From: Floccifex porci
GTDB lineage: Bacteria > Bacillota_I > Bacilli_A > Erysipelotrichales > Erysipelotrichaceae
Length of the DNA stretch: 64,000 bases
Direction of reading: 5' to 3'
Assembly: GCF_009696175.1 (NCBI RefSeq)
Contig: NZ_VUMM01000006.1
Span: 24,965 to 88,964 of the forward strand
The position numbers and the translations under genes were made by a program. Position 1 is the stretch's first letter. Each line of letters starts with the position of its first letter. The notes beneath the pieces were generated by a model, which was not told the DNA's origin, searched no databases, and worked only from the letters and a program-made list of their open reading frames with translations. Below, piece by piece: positions 45,581-55,141 of this stretch.

Positions 45581-46702
45581 ATGAATAAAGTAAAAAAGCG
45601 TATTTTGATTGGTTTGTTGTCGATTCTAGCAATCATTGTATTCGCCTCGCTTGCGTTTTTAGGACTGTATTTCACAAGGATCCAGACCATTAGAACCATT
45701 GAGCAACTTACGGATTATGAGGATGGCTACAATCTCTATCGCATGGATGTTAAATATGATTACAATCTTGACGATATAATCGATTACGGCATTCAGGACG
45801 ATCAGACAATGATTGATGCGATTCTAAAAGAATCCTTACCACTGTTGCCTGTAAAGATCAAAGCACCCAATTTTGGCTGTACGGTGTTTGGTCTAACCGA
45901 TACGGATGGTGATGTCCATATGGGACGTAATTACGATTTTAGTAAAAATACATCTGCCATGCTGGTTTACAGTGCTCCAAAAGACGGATATAAGTCGATT
46001 GCCTTTGCCGCTCTTGATAATGTTTCAGCAAATATTCCTGATGAGAATATCAAAAAAGAGCTGGCAAGTCTAACCGCTCCATTTATCTGCCTTGATGGTA
46101 TGAATGAGAAGGGAGTGTCTATCGCTGTGTTGACACTTGATAGTGAACCTGTACGTCAAAATACAGGCAAACCTGTCATTTCCACCACTCTTGCGATACG
46201 ACTTGTTCTTGACAGAGCAGCAACCACAGAGGAAGCAGTTGAGCTTTTGCGCAGCTATGATATGTTCGCATCATCCGGTAGAGATTATCATTTCTATATA
46301 ACCGATGCATCAGGTGATGGCAGAGTAATAGAGTATGACATTGACGGTGAACCAAGAGAGCTGATGGACACTCCATCAGAGGCAGTTACTAATTTCTTTA
46401 TCCGTTATGAGGATGAGGTGCTTCCAAATCAGAAAAACGGTATCCTTGGTCATGGAAAGGAACGCTATGATGCTGTCTTAGAAGTGCTGGAGACAGAAAA
46501 AGGAAATTACACAGACGACACTGTATGGAACGCAATGAAATCAGCGGCACAAAATCCAAACCCTGAAGAAATCACAAGCAACACACAATGGTCTATTTCC
46601 TATAACAATACGGACCTTTCTGCTGACATCGCCATACGCCGTCATTGGAGTGATGTAACACATTGCGAACTGGAAACCAAGATAACGACGCAATTAAAGT
46701 AA
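45581..46702 (+). CDS. membrane-anchored Ntn-type amide hydrolase (C45/choloylglycine hydrolase-like)
   Basis: 373 residues. One N-terminal helix (RILIGLLSILAIIVFASLAF) anchors an extracytoplasmic Ntn-hydrolase domain. The presumed autoprocessing nucleophile is Cys in APNFGCTVFGLTD, followed by DGDVHMGRNYDF, where Arg and Asp match the conserved GRNxDF motif. TQWSISYNNTD near the C-terminus also fits the family. Family members hydrolyse linear amides such as penicillin V, bile salts or acyl-homoserine lactones. Whether it acts on one of these is unknown. AAAGGAGGAC precedes the ATG. The gene looks richer in G and C than its AT-rich surroundings. Confidence 0.78.
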   Translation: MNKVKKRILIGLLSILAIIVFASLAFLGLYFTRIQTIRTIEQLTDYEDGYNLYRMDVKYDYNLDDIIDYGIQDDQTMIDAILKESLPLLPVKIKAPNFGCTVFGLTDTDGDVHMGRNYDFSKNTSAMLVYSAPKDGYKSIAFAALDNVSANIPDENIKKELASLTAPFICLDGMNEKGVSIAVLTLDSEPVRQNTGKPVISTTLAIRLVLDRAATTEEAVELLRSYDMFASSGRDYHFYITDASGDGRVIEYDIDGEPRELMDTPSEAVTNFFIRYEDEVLPNQKNGILGHGKERYDAVLEVLETEKGNYTDDTVWNAMKSAAQNPNPEEITSNTQWSISYNNTDLSADIAIRRHWSDVTHCELETKITTQLK

Positions 46703-46780
46703 GTGGTACAGAGAAGAAATAGAATAGAATCATAATCCCCAGTATTTCCCATGAACCATCTATAGATTTGACAATCTTAC

Positions 46781-46832
46781 AAAAGCCAGAATAAAAATGT
46801 CGAAAAATCTACATGCTTATTTTGGCTTTTTT
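46781..46832 (+). terminator. terminator after the Ntn hydrolase gene
   Basis: AAAAGCCAGAATAA pairs with TTATTTTGGCTTTT across a loop, then TTTT. Confidence 0.72.
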
Positions 46833-46873
46833 CATTTATTGATACCTTAAACTCAGAAGGAAATTAAAATGAA

Positions 46874-46905
46874 AGAAGCAGTCTTTGTTGAACTGCTTCT
46901 TTTAT
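46874..46905 (+). terminator. second hairpin terminator
   Basis: AGAAGCAGT and ACTGCTTCT with a nine-base loop and TTTT. A tandem terminator, or the end of a lost gene. Nothing else is seen in 46703-46996. Confidence 0.55.
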
Positions 46906-46996
46906 CCATTATAACTTGTAAGGACATACCCTAAGACTTAATTATATTCTTTTAGGAGATAGTCCGTTTGACTCTCTTATCTTTTTGTAAAGTCAT

Positions 46997-47557
46997 TCAT
47001 TTTTTATTCTTTTTAATCGATTCATTGAAATCGGTCTTTTGAATCTGTTTTCCTAAATCATTCATAAATTCTTTCTCATATTCACTTTCCGCTTCTTTTG
47101 ATGAATGATATGTACTACAAACCCATTCAAACCATGCTTGATGCCATTGTTCGGCCATAAATTCATTGTTTTTACGAAGTCTATTATTTTCTGAAACAAT
47201 CTGTTTATATTCATCACTGTTAACCAGAGATTTCAATGCCTTTTTTGCTTTTTTAACATTATTTGAATTCTTTTTGCAGGTACTATAATATACATACAGA
47301 CAGATAAATCCAAATAAACATAGAATAATCAGAAAGCCAACAGAAACAATAGCTGCTTTATCCATAATATTATTATCAAATATTCCCATTATTATCAGAT
47401 AAATCACATAAGGAATACTTGAAATCATACCAAGAGTACCACTCCATTCATAAATCGGATCAAAAATAACACTTCCTAAATGAAAAAATAAATCACCTGG
47501 TATCAAAACAATTGAAAATGCCATATATATTATACCAATCAACGATAAAATTGACAT
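46997..47557 (-). CDS. membrane protein of unknown function, probable 3' part of a broken gene
   Basis: 186 residues. Three hydrophobic helices (about residues 1-25, 40-60, 70-92) are followed by a soluble, charged, probably coiled C-terminal region (KKAKKALKSLVNSDEYKQIV). I do not recognise the family. The same reading frame continues upstream through an isolated TAG (LLEIDVDKAKNAGDGS before the listed ATG) into the fragment at 47657-47970. The ATG at 47557 therefore may not be a natural start and the product may not be made. Confidence 0.5.
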   Translation of the reverse strand: MSILSLIGIIYMAFSIVLIPGDLFFHLGSVIFDPIYEWSGTLGMISSIPYVIYLIIMGIFDNNIMDKAAIVSVGFLIILCLFGFICLYVYYSTCKKNSNNVKKAKKALKSLVNSDEYKQIVSENNRLRKNNEFMAEQWHQAWFEWVCSTYHSSKEAESEYEKEFMNDLGKQIQKTDFNESIKKNKK

Positions 47558-47656
47558 AATACTTCCATCTCCAGCATTTTTAGCTTTATCTACATCAATT
47601 TCAAGAAGAGTCTATTTCGTATCTATTTTTTCATATTCTTCTGTATTCTTATATTT

Positions 47657-47970
47657 TTAATGATTGCGATATACAAGCTGTTTTGATTTTCTGACAATCT
47701 GCTCAGATCCAGATACCTTATAATCTTCCCCAAAATAATCAAATACTGTAACCCCACCTTCACAAATATCAAAATCTTCACTGAAAGAAGCTGGCCAGGA
47801 ATCAATCACTCCATTACGTGCAATAATAAATGACTGTATCTTCTGATCAATCTCACTTCGCAAATCATTATAATAGGAATTGATTGTAGAATATGTCTTT
47901 TCTTTCCCCGATTGGAACTATTTGAATTTTTAGATTGTGCTGGCGATTTTGATTCAAAATACGATTTCAT
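47657..47970 (-). pseudogene. 5' part of the same broken gene, frameshifted
   Basis: From an ATG at 47970 the frame reads KSYFESKSPAQSKNSNSSNR. It shifts near the GGGG/AAA runs at about 47905-47915 and continues EKTYSTINSYYNDLRSEIDQ and PASFSEDFDICEGGVTVFDY to a TAA at 47657-47659. The downstream frame, in phase, runs on to the 186-codon membrane part. So one frameshift and two stop codons break an original protein of about 320 residues. Function unknown. Confidence 0.5.
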
Positions 47971-48062
47971 TATAGATTGAAAACGAATTTTGGAAATTCC
48001 ATACTCTTATTCGCTTAATCCTTTCTTTTTTTCATTTTAAAAATATTTTTTTTTAAAATCAA

Positions 48063-48105
48063 TTAAGTGAAGATCAAACATTCATTCGTCATGTATGTTC
48101 ACCTT
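48063..48105 (-). terminator. possible terminator after rlmD
   Basis: GGTGAACATACAT pairs imperfectly with ATGTTTGATCTTCAC; the T-run is broken. Confidence 0.4.
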
Positions 48106-49302
48106 TTAGTGTTTCTTTTTATACTTTGTCGAATTTAAAACCCTATTGTTTGCAGGGGTTTTCATTTTCGATAGAAGAACTACACTTTCGACGTGTTCAG
48201 TTCTTGGAAACATATCCACTAAATCCACTTTATTGGATACATATCCCTGTTTTCTGAATTGTACTAAATCTCTCATTAATGTATTTGGATCACATGATAT
48301 ATACAATATCTTTTTTGGTTCTAAAGCACATGCATTTTCAATAAATTCTTTAGTGGTTCCTGCTCTAGGAGGATCTAAAACAATGGCATCATAACGGGTA
48401 TGATATTTTTTTGCTTCCTTCATAAATTGAGTGGAATCCATTTGAACAAATTGAATGTTGTCAATATTGTTCTGTTTTGCATTCTGTCTGGCAAAATTAA
48501 TTGCTTCTCCATTCCGTTCCACCCCTGTCACTTTTTTACAGGAATCCGCTAATGTCAAACCAATTGTTCCCGTTCCACAATAAGTATCCAGAACCGTTTC
48601 CTCTGGACTCAGGTGTAATTTGATCTTTGCTAATTTATACAAAACTTCACATTGCTGGGAATGAATCTGATAAAAACTGTCAAAACTGAAAGATATTTTT
48701 AACCCACATAATTCATCGGTAATATATCCTTTTCCATATAAAACAATGGATTCATCCTGTAATACAATACTTGTTCTTCTTGGATTGATATTCTGTACAA
48801 TTGTTTTTATCTGTGGATATTTAGATGTCAATGCTTTTACTATATTTTTTCTGGATGGAAACATTTTCTGACTTGTCACAAATACAATCATAATTTCATC
48901 GGTTTTATGAGCATAACGAATTAGTACATGTCTTAACAGTCCCGTTCCCGTTCTTTCATTATAAAGTTCAATTTTCATTGACTGCATCATTTTTGTGATA
49001 TCTTTTATAATTTCATTGATGATTTCAGGATGCATAAAACAATTTTCACTGTGACACACACGATGTGATTTTGCTGCATACAATCCAGAATAAATGATTC
49101 CTTTTTCTTTCGCAAATCCTACAATTACTTTATTACGATATTGAAGATCCTGTTCTGCCATATAAATATCATTCACTTTTAATTTTAAATGATATCGGTT
49201 AATCAATTCCGATACAGCCTGTTTCTTCTTTTGAGCCTGCTCTTCTTTTGAAAGATTCAGATAAGAACACCCTCCACATATTTTTGATACTTTACATTTC
49301 AT
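48106..49302 (-). CDS. rlmD: 23S rRNA (uracil-C5)-methyltransferase, RlmD/RumA family
   Basis: 398 residues. The N-terminal Cys cluster (CKVSKICGGCSYLNL plus a later Cys) suggests a 4Fe-4S site as in RumA. SAM motif VLDTYCGTGTIGLTLADSC, DPPRAG and catalytic Cys in ILYISCDPNTLMRDL complete the enzyme. It lacks an obvious TRAM domain. It could be RlmCD, which modifies both U747 and U1939 in Gram-positives. It overlaps the HAD gene by 11 bases. Confidence 0.88.
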   Translation of the reverse strand: MKCKVSKICGGCSYLNLSKEEQAQKKKQAVSELINRYHLKLKVNDIYMAEQDLQYRNKVIVGFAKEKGIIYSGLYAAKSHRVCHSENCFMHPEIINEIIKDITKMMQSMKIELYNERTGTGLLRHVLIRYAHKTDEIMIVFVTSQKMFPSRKNIVKALTSKYPQIKTIVQNINPRRTSIVLQDESIVLYGKGYITDELCGLKISFSFDSFYQIHSQQCEVLYKLAKIKLHLSPEETVLDTYCGTGTIGLTLADSCKKVTGVERNGEAINFARQNAKQNNIDNIQFVQMDSTQFMKEAKKYHTRYDAIVLDPPRAGTTKEFIENACALEPKKILYISCDPNTLMRDLVQFRKQGYVSNKVDLVDMFPRTEHVESVVLLSKMKTPANNRVLNSTKYKKKH

Positions 49303-49891
49303 ATAAAACTTCCTCCAGTTTCTTTTTTAAATCTTTTGGATCCTTTAAATGAATTCCTTTGAATCCTAAATCCAAAGCCGTTTTTATATTTTCATATTTA
49401 TCATCAATAAAAACACATTCCTGAGGATTTATTTTATATTTTTCTAAAAGACGTGTAAACATTTTTTTATCCGGTTTACAAACTTTTTCCTGATAAGAAT
49501 AAATACCACCATTTACTTTTTGAAGAAACGAATAATGTTCATTTAAATAATCATAATTATATTGTGGTATGTCAGAAATAATATAAAGAGAATAATTTGT
49601 ATATAAATCTAGTAATTGAATATTATCCACAATAGGAATGACATATTCAACCCATCTTTCGATTACACTGCGTATATATTTTTCGTATTGTGGATATATC
49701 TGAATTCCTTTTTGAATCATATCTTCATTTGAATACGATCCCTGATCATAAAGTATCCATAAATCACTATGAAAATAGAAAGAATATAGATCCTCTTCTA
49801 TTTTTTTATTATGAATCAAATCTTTCAAAAATGATTTGGGATCAAATGTTACCAGAACATTCCCTAAATCAAAAACTATATTTTTAATCAT
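49292..49891 (-). CDS. HAD-superfamily hydrolase
   Basis: 199 residues of the HAD-IA group: motif I VFDLGNVLVTFDP, motif II YIISDIPQYN, Lys motif VCKPDKKMF and motif IV VFIDDKYENIKTA. Cytoplasmic phosphatase, probably of small phosphorylated metabolites; substrate unknown. The ATG at 49891 has GAGGAAAT upstream. It shares a transcript with rlmD. Confidence 0.86.
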   Translation of the reverse strand: MIKNIVFDLGNVLVTFDPKSFLKDLIHNKKIEEDLYSFYFHSDLWILYDQGSYSNEDMIQKGIQIYPQYEKYIRSVIERWVEYVIPIVDNIQLLDLYTNYSLYIISDIPQYNYDYLNEHYSFLQKVNGGIYSYQEKVCKPDKKMFTRLLEKYKINPQECVFIDDKYENIKTALDLGFKGIHLKDPKDLKKKLEEVLYEM

Positions 49892-49916
49892 TATTTCCTC
49901 ACAAATAAAGTATACC

Positions 49917-49951
49917 ATAAAAAAAAGGACTCTATTCAGAGTCCTAAAAAA
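49917..49951 (-). terminator. terminator after eno
   Basis: AGGACTC and GAGTCCT with a six-base loop, T-run on the minus strand (and A-run on the other side, so possibly bidirectional). Confidence 0.88.
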
Positions 49952-49958
49952 TCATTTC

Positions 49959-51290
49959 TTATTTTTTGAATTCTACATCTGCTAAGTTATAGAAAGTTTT
50001 GTCTCCTAAGTACTGAGCAATTGAAGCTTGACCACGTTCATTTAATTCATCTTCGATACGAATCAAACGGTTGTATTTAGCAATACGGTCTGTACGTGAT
50101 AAAGATCCAGTTTTGATTTGTCCTGCATTTAATCCAACAGCGATATCAGCGATTGTTGAATCTTCAGTTTCTCCTGAACGGTGAGATACGATGCAAGTGT
50201 ATCCATGTTTTTTAGCCATTTCGATAGCATCGAATGTTTCAGTTAATGTACCGATCTGGTTAACTTTAATTAAGATCGCATTTGCGATTCCTTTTTCGAT
50301 TCCTTCGTAAAGGATTCCAGGGTTTGTTACGAATAAGTCATCACCAACTAATTGAACTTTTTTACCTAAACGGTCTGTCATTCTCTTCCATCCGTCCCAG
50401 TCACCTTCAGCTAATCCGTCTTCGATAGAGATGATTGGATATTTTTCTAACCAAGCTTCATACATATCGATCATTTCATCTGAAGTCTTAGTTCCTTCAC
50501 CAGATTTAACTAATTCATAAACACCTTTTTCTTCGTTATAGAATTCACTTGAAGCAACGTCCATAGCAATCTTCATATCTTTACCTGGAACATATCCAGC
50601 TTTTTCCATAGCTTCAACTAATAATTCAAGTGGTTCTTCATTTCCGTTTACACATGAAGGAGCAAATCCACCTTCGTCACCAACGTTAGTGTTGTATCCT
50701 TTTGATTTTAATACAGTTTTTAATGCATGGAATGTTTCAGCAGCCATACGAACCGCTTCTCTTTCAGATTTTGCACCAACTGGCATAATCATGAATTCCT
50801 GGAAGTCTACTGTAGAGTCTGCATGAGATCCACCGTTGATTACATTACACATAGGAACTGGTAATGTTTTTCCATTAAATCCACCAAAGTAGTTATATAA
50901 TGGCATACCATAGAAATCAGCAGCAGCTAAAGCAACAGCCATAGAAACACCTAAAGTCGCATTAGCTCCTAATTTTTTCTTAAATACATCTCCACCACCT
51001 AATTCAAGCATTTTTGCATCGATTAAGTTTTGAGCACGAGTATCCATACCAATAATTGCAGGTGCAATAATGTTATTTACATTATCAACAGCAGTTAAAG
51101 TTCCTTTTCCTAAATAACGAGATTTATCACCATCACGTAATTCAAGAGCTTCTCTGACTCCTGTACTAGCTCCACTTGGAACCATTGCACGACCGAAAGC
51201 ACCAGATTCTGTAGTTACTTCAACTTCTACAGTTGGATTTCCACGTGAATCTAATACTTCACGAGCATATACATCAACAATAATAGGCAT
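49959..51290 (-). CDS. eno: enolase
   Basis: Glycolytic phosphopyruvate hydratase, 443 residues. Mg ligands and catalytic residues lie in [28 protein letters not shown] and [18 protein letters not shown]. The N-terminal [10 protein letters not shown] loop is typical. Codon use is biased towards a narrower set than its neighbours, as in highly expressed genes. It has a strong promoter and an AAAGGAGG ribosome binding site. It is transcribed alone here rather than with pgk-tpi-pgm. Confidence 0.98.
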   Translation of the reverse strand: MPIIVDVYAREVLDSRGNPTVEVEVTTESGAFGRAMVPSGASTGVREALELRDGDKSRYLGKGTLTAVDNVNNIIAPAIIGMDTRAQNLIDAKMLELGGGDVFKKKLGANATLGVSMAVALAAADFYGMPLYNYFGGFNGKTLPVPMCNVINGGSHADSTVDFQEFMIMPVGAKSEREAVRMAAETFHALKTVLKSKGYNTNVGDEGGFAPSCVNGNEEPLELLVEAMEKAGYVPGKDMKIAMDVASSEFYNEEKGVYELVKSGEGTKTSDEMIDMYEAWLEKYPIISIEDGLAEGDWDGWKRMTDRLGKKVQLVGDDLFVTNPGILYEGIEKGIANAILIKVNQIGTLTETFDAIEMAKKHGYTCIVSHRSGETEDSTIADIAVGLNAGQIKTGSLSRTDRIAKYNRLIRIEDELNERGQASIAQYLGDKTFYNLADVEFKK

Positions 51291-51327
51291 AATTATAATA
51301 TCCTCCTTTAAGCCTTAAGCTATAAAA

Positions 51328-51356
51328 ATAATATCACTAATCCAGGGTTCTTTCAA
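51328..51356 (-). promoter_or_regulatory. promoter of eno
   Basis: TTGAAA (51351-51356) and TATTAT (51328-51333) are 17 bases apart, upstream of a short leader with AAAGGAGG. Confidence 0.75.
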
Positions 51357-51389
51357 CAAAATACATTTCTAAAATATGCAGATTCAAAT

Positions 51390-51416
51390 AAAAAAAACAG
51401 GATATTATTCCTGTGT
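51390..51416 (-). terminator. terminator after the DtxR-family gene
   Basis: ACAGGA and TCCTGT pair around AT bases, followed by eight T residues; overlaps the stop codon. Confidence 0.85.
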
Positions 51417-51788
51417 TTTCTTATAGTAATTTTTGATTGCTTCAAATGACTCTTTTGAGATGACATGTTCAATTCGACAGGCATCTTCCTGTGCAACTTC
51501 TTTAGGAACTCCAATAGCTGTCAGCATATCGGTAAAAAATAGGTGACGATTGTATGTCTCCTGGGCAATAGCTCTTCCTTTTTCCGTCAATGTGATAATT
51601 TTATTTTCATTCAATGAAATCAGTTCCTGATTGACCATTAACTTAACCGCATGTGAAACACTTGGTTTTGAAAATCCAAGATAACTTGCTACGTCCACAC
51701 TTCGAACACGATCTATACATTGGCTTAATACGAGAATGGATTCTAAATAATCTTCCATTGATTCTCCAATTGATTCTTCTAATTTCAC
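51405..51788 (-). CDS. DtxR/MntR-family metal-dependent regulator
   Basis: 127 residues. N-terminal winged helix (MEDYLESILVLSQ, then VDVASYLGFSKPSVSHAVKL) and a metal-binding dimerisation domain (RHLFFTDMLTAIGVP, then EDACRIEHVISKESFEAI). The conserved E-D-A-C-R-I-E-H segment carries metal ligands, with Cys as in iron/manganese regulators. There is no SH3 domain, so it is of the short MntR type. Targets are not in the window by proximity; it stands alone between eno and glgP. Confidence 0.85.
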   Translation of the reverse strand: MKLEESIGESMEDYLESILVLSQCIDRVRSVDVASYLGFSKPSVSHAVKLMVNQELISLNENKIITLTEKGRAIAQETYNRHLFFTDMLTAIGVPKEVAQEDACRIEHVISKESFEAIKNYYKKTQE

Positions 51789-51835
51789 GTTTCTACCTCT
51801 TAAATATTTTAATAAAGCTCTACTTTAAAGTCAAA

Positions 51836-51862
51836 TAAAAAAGAAAGGCTTGCACCTTTCTA
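51836..51862 (-). terminator. terminator after glgP
   Basis: AGAAAGG and CCTTTCT with a six-base loop and a T-run, overlapping the stop codon. Confidence 0.87.
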
Positions 51863-54271
51863 TTTAAACGAAATAGGTTTTAGGTTCCAGATTTCATCAG
51901 CGTATTGTTGAATTGTACGATCACTTGAGAAATATCCAGATTTTGCGATATTGATCAGCATCATACGTGCCCATTGAGAACGATTGCGATATTTCTGATC
52001 AATTTCAGCTTGTGCCTGAATGTAAGACATGAAATCTCCCAACACAAAGAATTCATCGTTTCTTAACATTAAATCGTTATAGATCAGACGGAATTCATCT
52101 GGATTGGATGACCATACTCCATTACGTAAAGAGTCCACAACCTGACGAATTTCTTCATTGTTGTTGTAGTATGTCCATACATTGTATGAGTTTTCGTGTT
52201 TCATATGATTGATATCTTCTACACGGAAACCAAAAATCTGTGCATTTTCAAAACCAACACGCTCTACGATTTCAACGTTAGCTCCATCTAAAGTTCCTAA
52301 AGTAAGAGCCCCATTCATCATATACTTCATGTTACCTGTACCACTGGCTTCTTTTCCAGCTGTTGAAATCTGTTCACTGACATCGGCAGCATTTAACAGA
52401 ATTTCAGCTACAGATACTGAATAGTTTGGAATAAATACAACTTTTAAGTATTTATTTGTCTGAGGATCGTTATTTACTTTATTCGCAACAATATTAATTA
52501 ATTTTATGATTTCTTTTGCTAAAGAGTAGCTGGCAGCTGCTTTAGCGGAGAAGAAGAATGTTCTAGGATAAATACGATATGAAGGATCTTTCTTCAGTTT
52601 CATATATGTATGCATTACCCCAAAAATGTTTAACAATTGACGTTTATACGCATGCAAACGTTTTGCCTGGCAGTCGAAAATTGAATTCACATCCACTTCA
52701 ATTCCCAATTCTTTTTTAACATAGTCTGCTAAAATCTGTTTACGTTCCATTTTAGCCGCAAAGAATTTTTCCTGTACATTTGTATCGTCTACATAATCCA
52801 TCAAATCTTCTAATTTTGCTGGATTAGTTTTAAATTCAGGACCAATTGTTTCTTCCAGTAATTTTGTCAATTGAGGGTTTGAGTACAACAGCCATCTACG
52901 ATGTGTAATACCATTTGTCTTATTGTTGATCAATCCAGGATAGATCTGTTCAAAATATTTGAATACATCATCTTTCAGGATCTGTGAATGTAGAGCTGCA
53001 ACCCCATTTACACTATGACTTCCTACAATTGCCAGGTGAGCCATATGTACCTGTCCATCTTTCAGAATGGAAACCTGATTGAAAATCCCACATAATCCTT
53101 TATGATCCACAAAGAATTTCCATCTCTTTTCAATTTCTTCAATGATCATATAGATACGAGGCAATAAGGAACGAACTAAATTCTGATCCCATTTCTCAAG
53201 AGCTTCTGCCATAACAGTATGGTTTGTATAAGCCACTGTTTCTTTTACGATCTTCCATGCATCGTCCCATTCATAATCATAATCATCCATTAATACACGC
53301 ATCAGTTCAGGAATTACTAAAACTGGATGTGTATCATTTAATTGAATCGCAACTTTTTCACCTAAATTATCTAATGTTTTATAAGTCCTCAAATGTTTAC
53401 GAATAATTGAATCGACTCCTGCACAAACAAAGAAATATTCCTGACGCAAACGCAATTCTTTTCCTTTTGGAGTGGAATCATCTGGATATACGTTAGCTGT
53501 TAATTGCGTTACATCATCCAGATAATTGAATAATGAACCTGACTGAGCTGTTTCTTCATCCACTTCTGCATCCCACAAACGAAGTGTATTCGTTGTTTTT
53601 GTATGATATCCAATAATTGGTTCATCATAAGGAACCGCTTTAATAACCAGACTTGGACGGTATGTCTGATGGAATTTACCATACTGATCCATATAAGCAT
53701 CAATTGTTCCACCAAAGCGTACTCTTACCGAATGCTGAGGTTTCCAGATTTCCCAGACATTTCCACTTTTCATCCAGCAATCAGGCAATTCCACCTGCTG
53801 ATTGTTTACAATTTTCTGTTTAAATAATCCATAATGATAACGAATACAGTTTCCATGTCCTGGTAAATTCAATGATGCCAATGAATCAAGGAAACAAGCC
53901 GCTAAACGACCTAACCCACCATTTCCTAAACCAGCATCGCTTTCGAATTCTTCCATATCGTTAATGTCTATACCTAAATCACTTAAACCTTCTTTAACAA
54001 CATCATATACTCCTAAATTCATCAGGTTGCTTGTTAATAAACGTCCCATCAGGAATTCCATAGAGAAGTAGAATAATTGTTTGGATTGAGAATTTTTTAC
54101 TGCATTTTTTGTTGCACGCCAATTTTCACTGGCATAATCACGAACCATATGTCCTAAAGTTAAAAAACGTTCTTCTTCATATGTATCTTCGAAGTCACGT
54201 CCATATGTATTGGACACATTCGCTTTAAAAGCTTCCTTAAAAGCTTCTTTTGACTCAAAGCAATTTGACAT
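51860..54271 (-). CDS. glgP: glycogen/starch alpha-glucan phosphorylase
   Basis: GT35 enzyme that releases glucose 1-phosphate from alpha-1,4-glucans. About 803 residues. The pyridoxal-phosphate lysine lies in ISTAGKEASGTGNMKYMMNG (Lys of GKEASGTGN-type region nearby), with NGALTLGTLDGANVE following. The N-terminus has GNGGLGRLAACFLDS and RYHYGLFKQ. The ATG at 54271 has GGAGGATAAAATT upstream; an in-frame start at 54286 is less likely. No glycogen synthesis genes are adjacent. It has its own strong promoter. Confidence 0.96.
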   Translation of the reverse strand: MSNCFESKEAFKEAFKANVSNTYGRDFEDTYEEERFLTLGHMVRDYASENWRATKNAVKNSQSKQLFYFSMEFLMGRLLTSNLMNLGVYDVVKEGLSDLGIDINDMEEFESDAGLGNGGLGRLAACFLDSLASLNLPGHGNCIRYHYGLFKQKIVNNQQVELPDCWMKSGNVWEIWKPQHSVRVRFGGTIDAYMDQYGKFHQTYRPSLVIKAVPYDEPIIGYHTKTTNTLRLWDAEVDEETAQSGSLFNYLDDVTQLTANVYPDDSTPKGKELRLRQEYFFVCAGVDSIIRKHLRTYKTLDNLGEKVAIQLNDTHPVLVIPELMRVLMDDYDYEWDDAWKIVKETVAYTNHTVMAEALEKWDQNLVRSLLPRIYMIIEEIEKRWKFFVDHKGLCGIFNQVSILKDGQVHMAHLAIVGSHSVNGVAALHSQILKDDVFKYFEQIYPGLINNKTNGITHRRWLLYSNPQLTKLLEETIGPEFKTNPAKLEDLMDYVDDTNVQEKFFAAKMERKQILADYVKKELGIEVDVNSIFDCQAKRLHAYKRQLLNIFGVMHTYMKLKKDPSYRIYPRTFFFSAKAAASYSLAKEIIKLINIVANKVNNDPQTNKYLKVVFIPNYSVSVAEILLNAADVSEQISTAGKEASGTGNMKYMMNGALTLGTLDGANVEIVERVGFENAQIFGFRVEDINHMKHENSYNVWTYYNNNEEIRQVVDSLRNGVWSSNPDEFRLIYNDLMLRNDEFFVLGDFMSYIQAQAEIDQKYRNRSQWARMMLINIAKSGYFSSDRTIQQYADEIWNLKPISFK

Positions 54272-54294
54272 AATTTTATCCTCCACATTTGAAA

Positions 54295-54323
54295 ATTATA
54301 CAGAACAATAAAATTTTCTTCAA
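54295..54323 (-). promoter_or_regulatory. promoter of glgP
   Basis: TTGAAG (54318-54323) and TATAAT (54295-54300) with a 17-base spacer. TTTGACGTCAAAT-like palindromic bases lie just upstream (about 54328-54341) and could bind a regulator. Confidence 0.75.
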
Positions 54324-54399
54324 CAAATTGACGTCAAATTTAAAGAATTTTGTGATAAACTGTAAAAAAAGTATAATTCACAATAAAATGTTATCGTTT

Positions 54400-54954
54400 T
54401 CATTTCCATACTTTTTTTACTTCAAATTGCCATACATATCCAAACTCATATTTTGCTTTAATATATGGATGATTTTTATCTTCTTTTAAAGCTCTTTTCA
54501 ATCTCTTCATATGCTGGTTTAAAGTGTTTTCTTCGATCATGCGATACTTTTTTCCAGATTCTAAAATTCGAATGATATTGCTTCGACTTAATGTTCCGTC
54601 TTTTGCACGCAATAAACCGATTAAAATCTGATATTCTGATTTTGTTAACTTCAGAAGTTCTTGATTTTTATAGACAGTTTGTGAGGTTACATGTATTTCC
54701 AGGTCCGCAGAAAGAATTGTATTATATGAATCAGAAGTAAGAAACTTCCCATTCGTACTAATCGCAATGGATGAATTTGCATATGCTACAGTATTATCCT
54801 GGACGATATAATCCTGTTTAAGTATTGGCTTTTTACATACAATGATATCATCGTCTACATAAAACATTTTTCCATTGTCCAACGCTAAAATCTCATTCAT
54901 GATTGATTCTTCTACTTTTATCACTATACTTTTTGTTTTCATATCTAAATACAT
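54400..54954 (-). CDS. receiver-less OmpR-type winged-helix protein
   Basis: 184 residues. The C-terminal half is a Trans_Reg_C winged helix: LLKLTKSEYQILIGLLRAKD, then LNQHMKRLKRALKED and YEFGYVWQF, matching the OmpR/PhoB DNA-binding domain. The N-terminal half is not a receiver domain: it lacks the phospho-acceptor Asp pattern and instead looks like short beta strands (NGKMFYVDDDIIVCKKPILK). It may sense a ligand or act without phosphorylation. The start has GGAAG about ten bases upstream. No histidine kinase gene is adjacent. Confidence 0.7.
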   Translation of the reverse strand: MYLDMKTKSIVIKVEESIMNEILALDNGKMFYVDDDIIVCKKPILKQDYIVQDNTVAYANSSIAISTNGKFLTSDSYNTILSADLEIHVTSQTVYKNQELLKLTKSEYQILIGLLRAKDGTLSRSNIIRILESGKKYRMIEENTLNQHMKRLKRALKEDKNHPYIKAKYEFGYVWQFEVKKVWK

Positions 54955-55141
54955 AATTAATTACTTCCATATATAGAATGCCATGACAAAATGAAAAAAT
55001 AATGACAAATGTATTTTTTACCATTTTGATGAAATAATTGGCATATTTTCTTTGATTTTATGATTCATATTGACATTAATGATGTTTGTTTATTATATTA
55101 AAAATATCTTTCTCACCTGTTATGATGCTAAGAAAAAAATC

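Noticed and set aside
47623..47805. 60-codon minus-strand frame
   Set aside because: It is a shifted frame of the decayed gene at 47657-47970; the other frame has the coherent, charged protein sequence.
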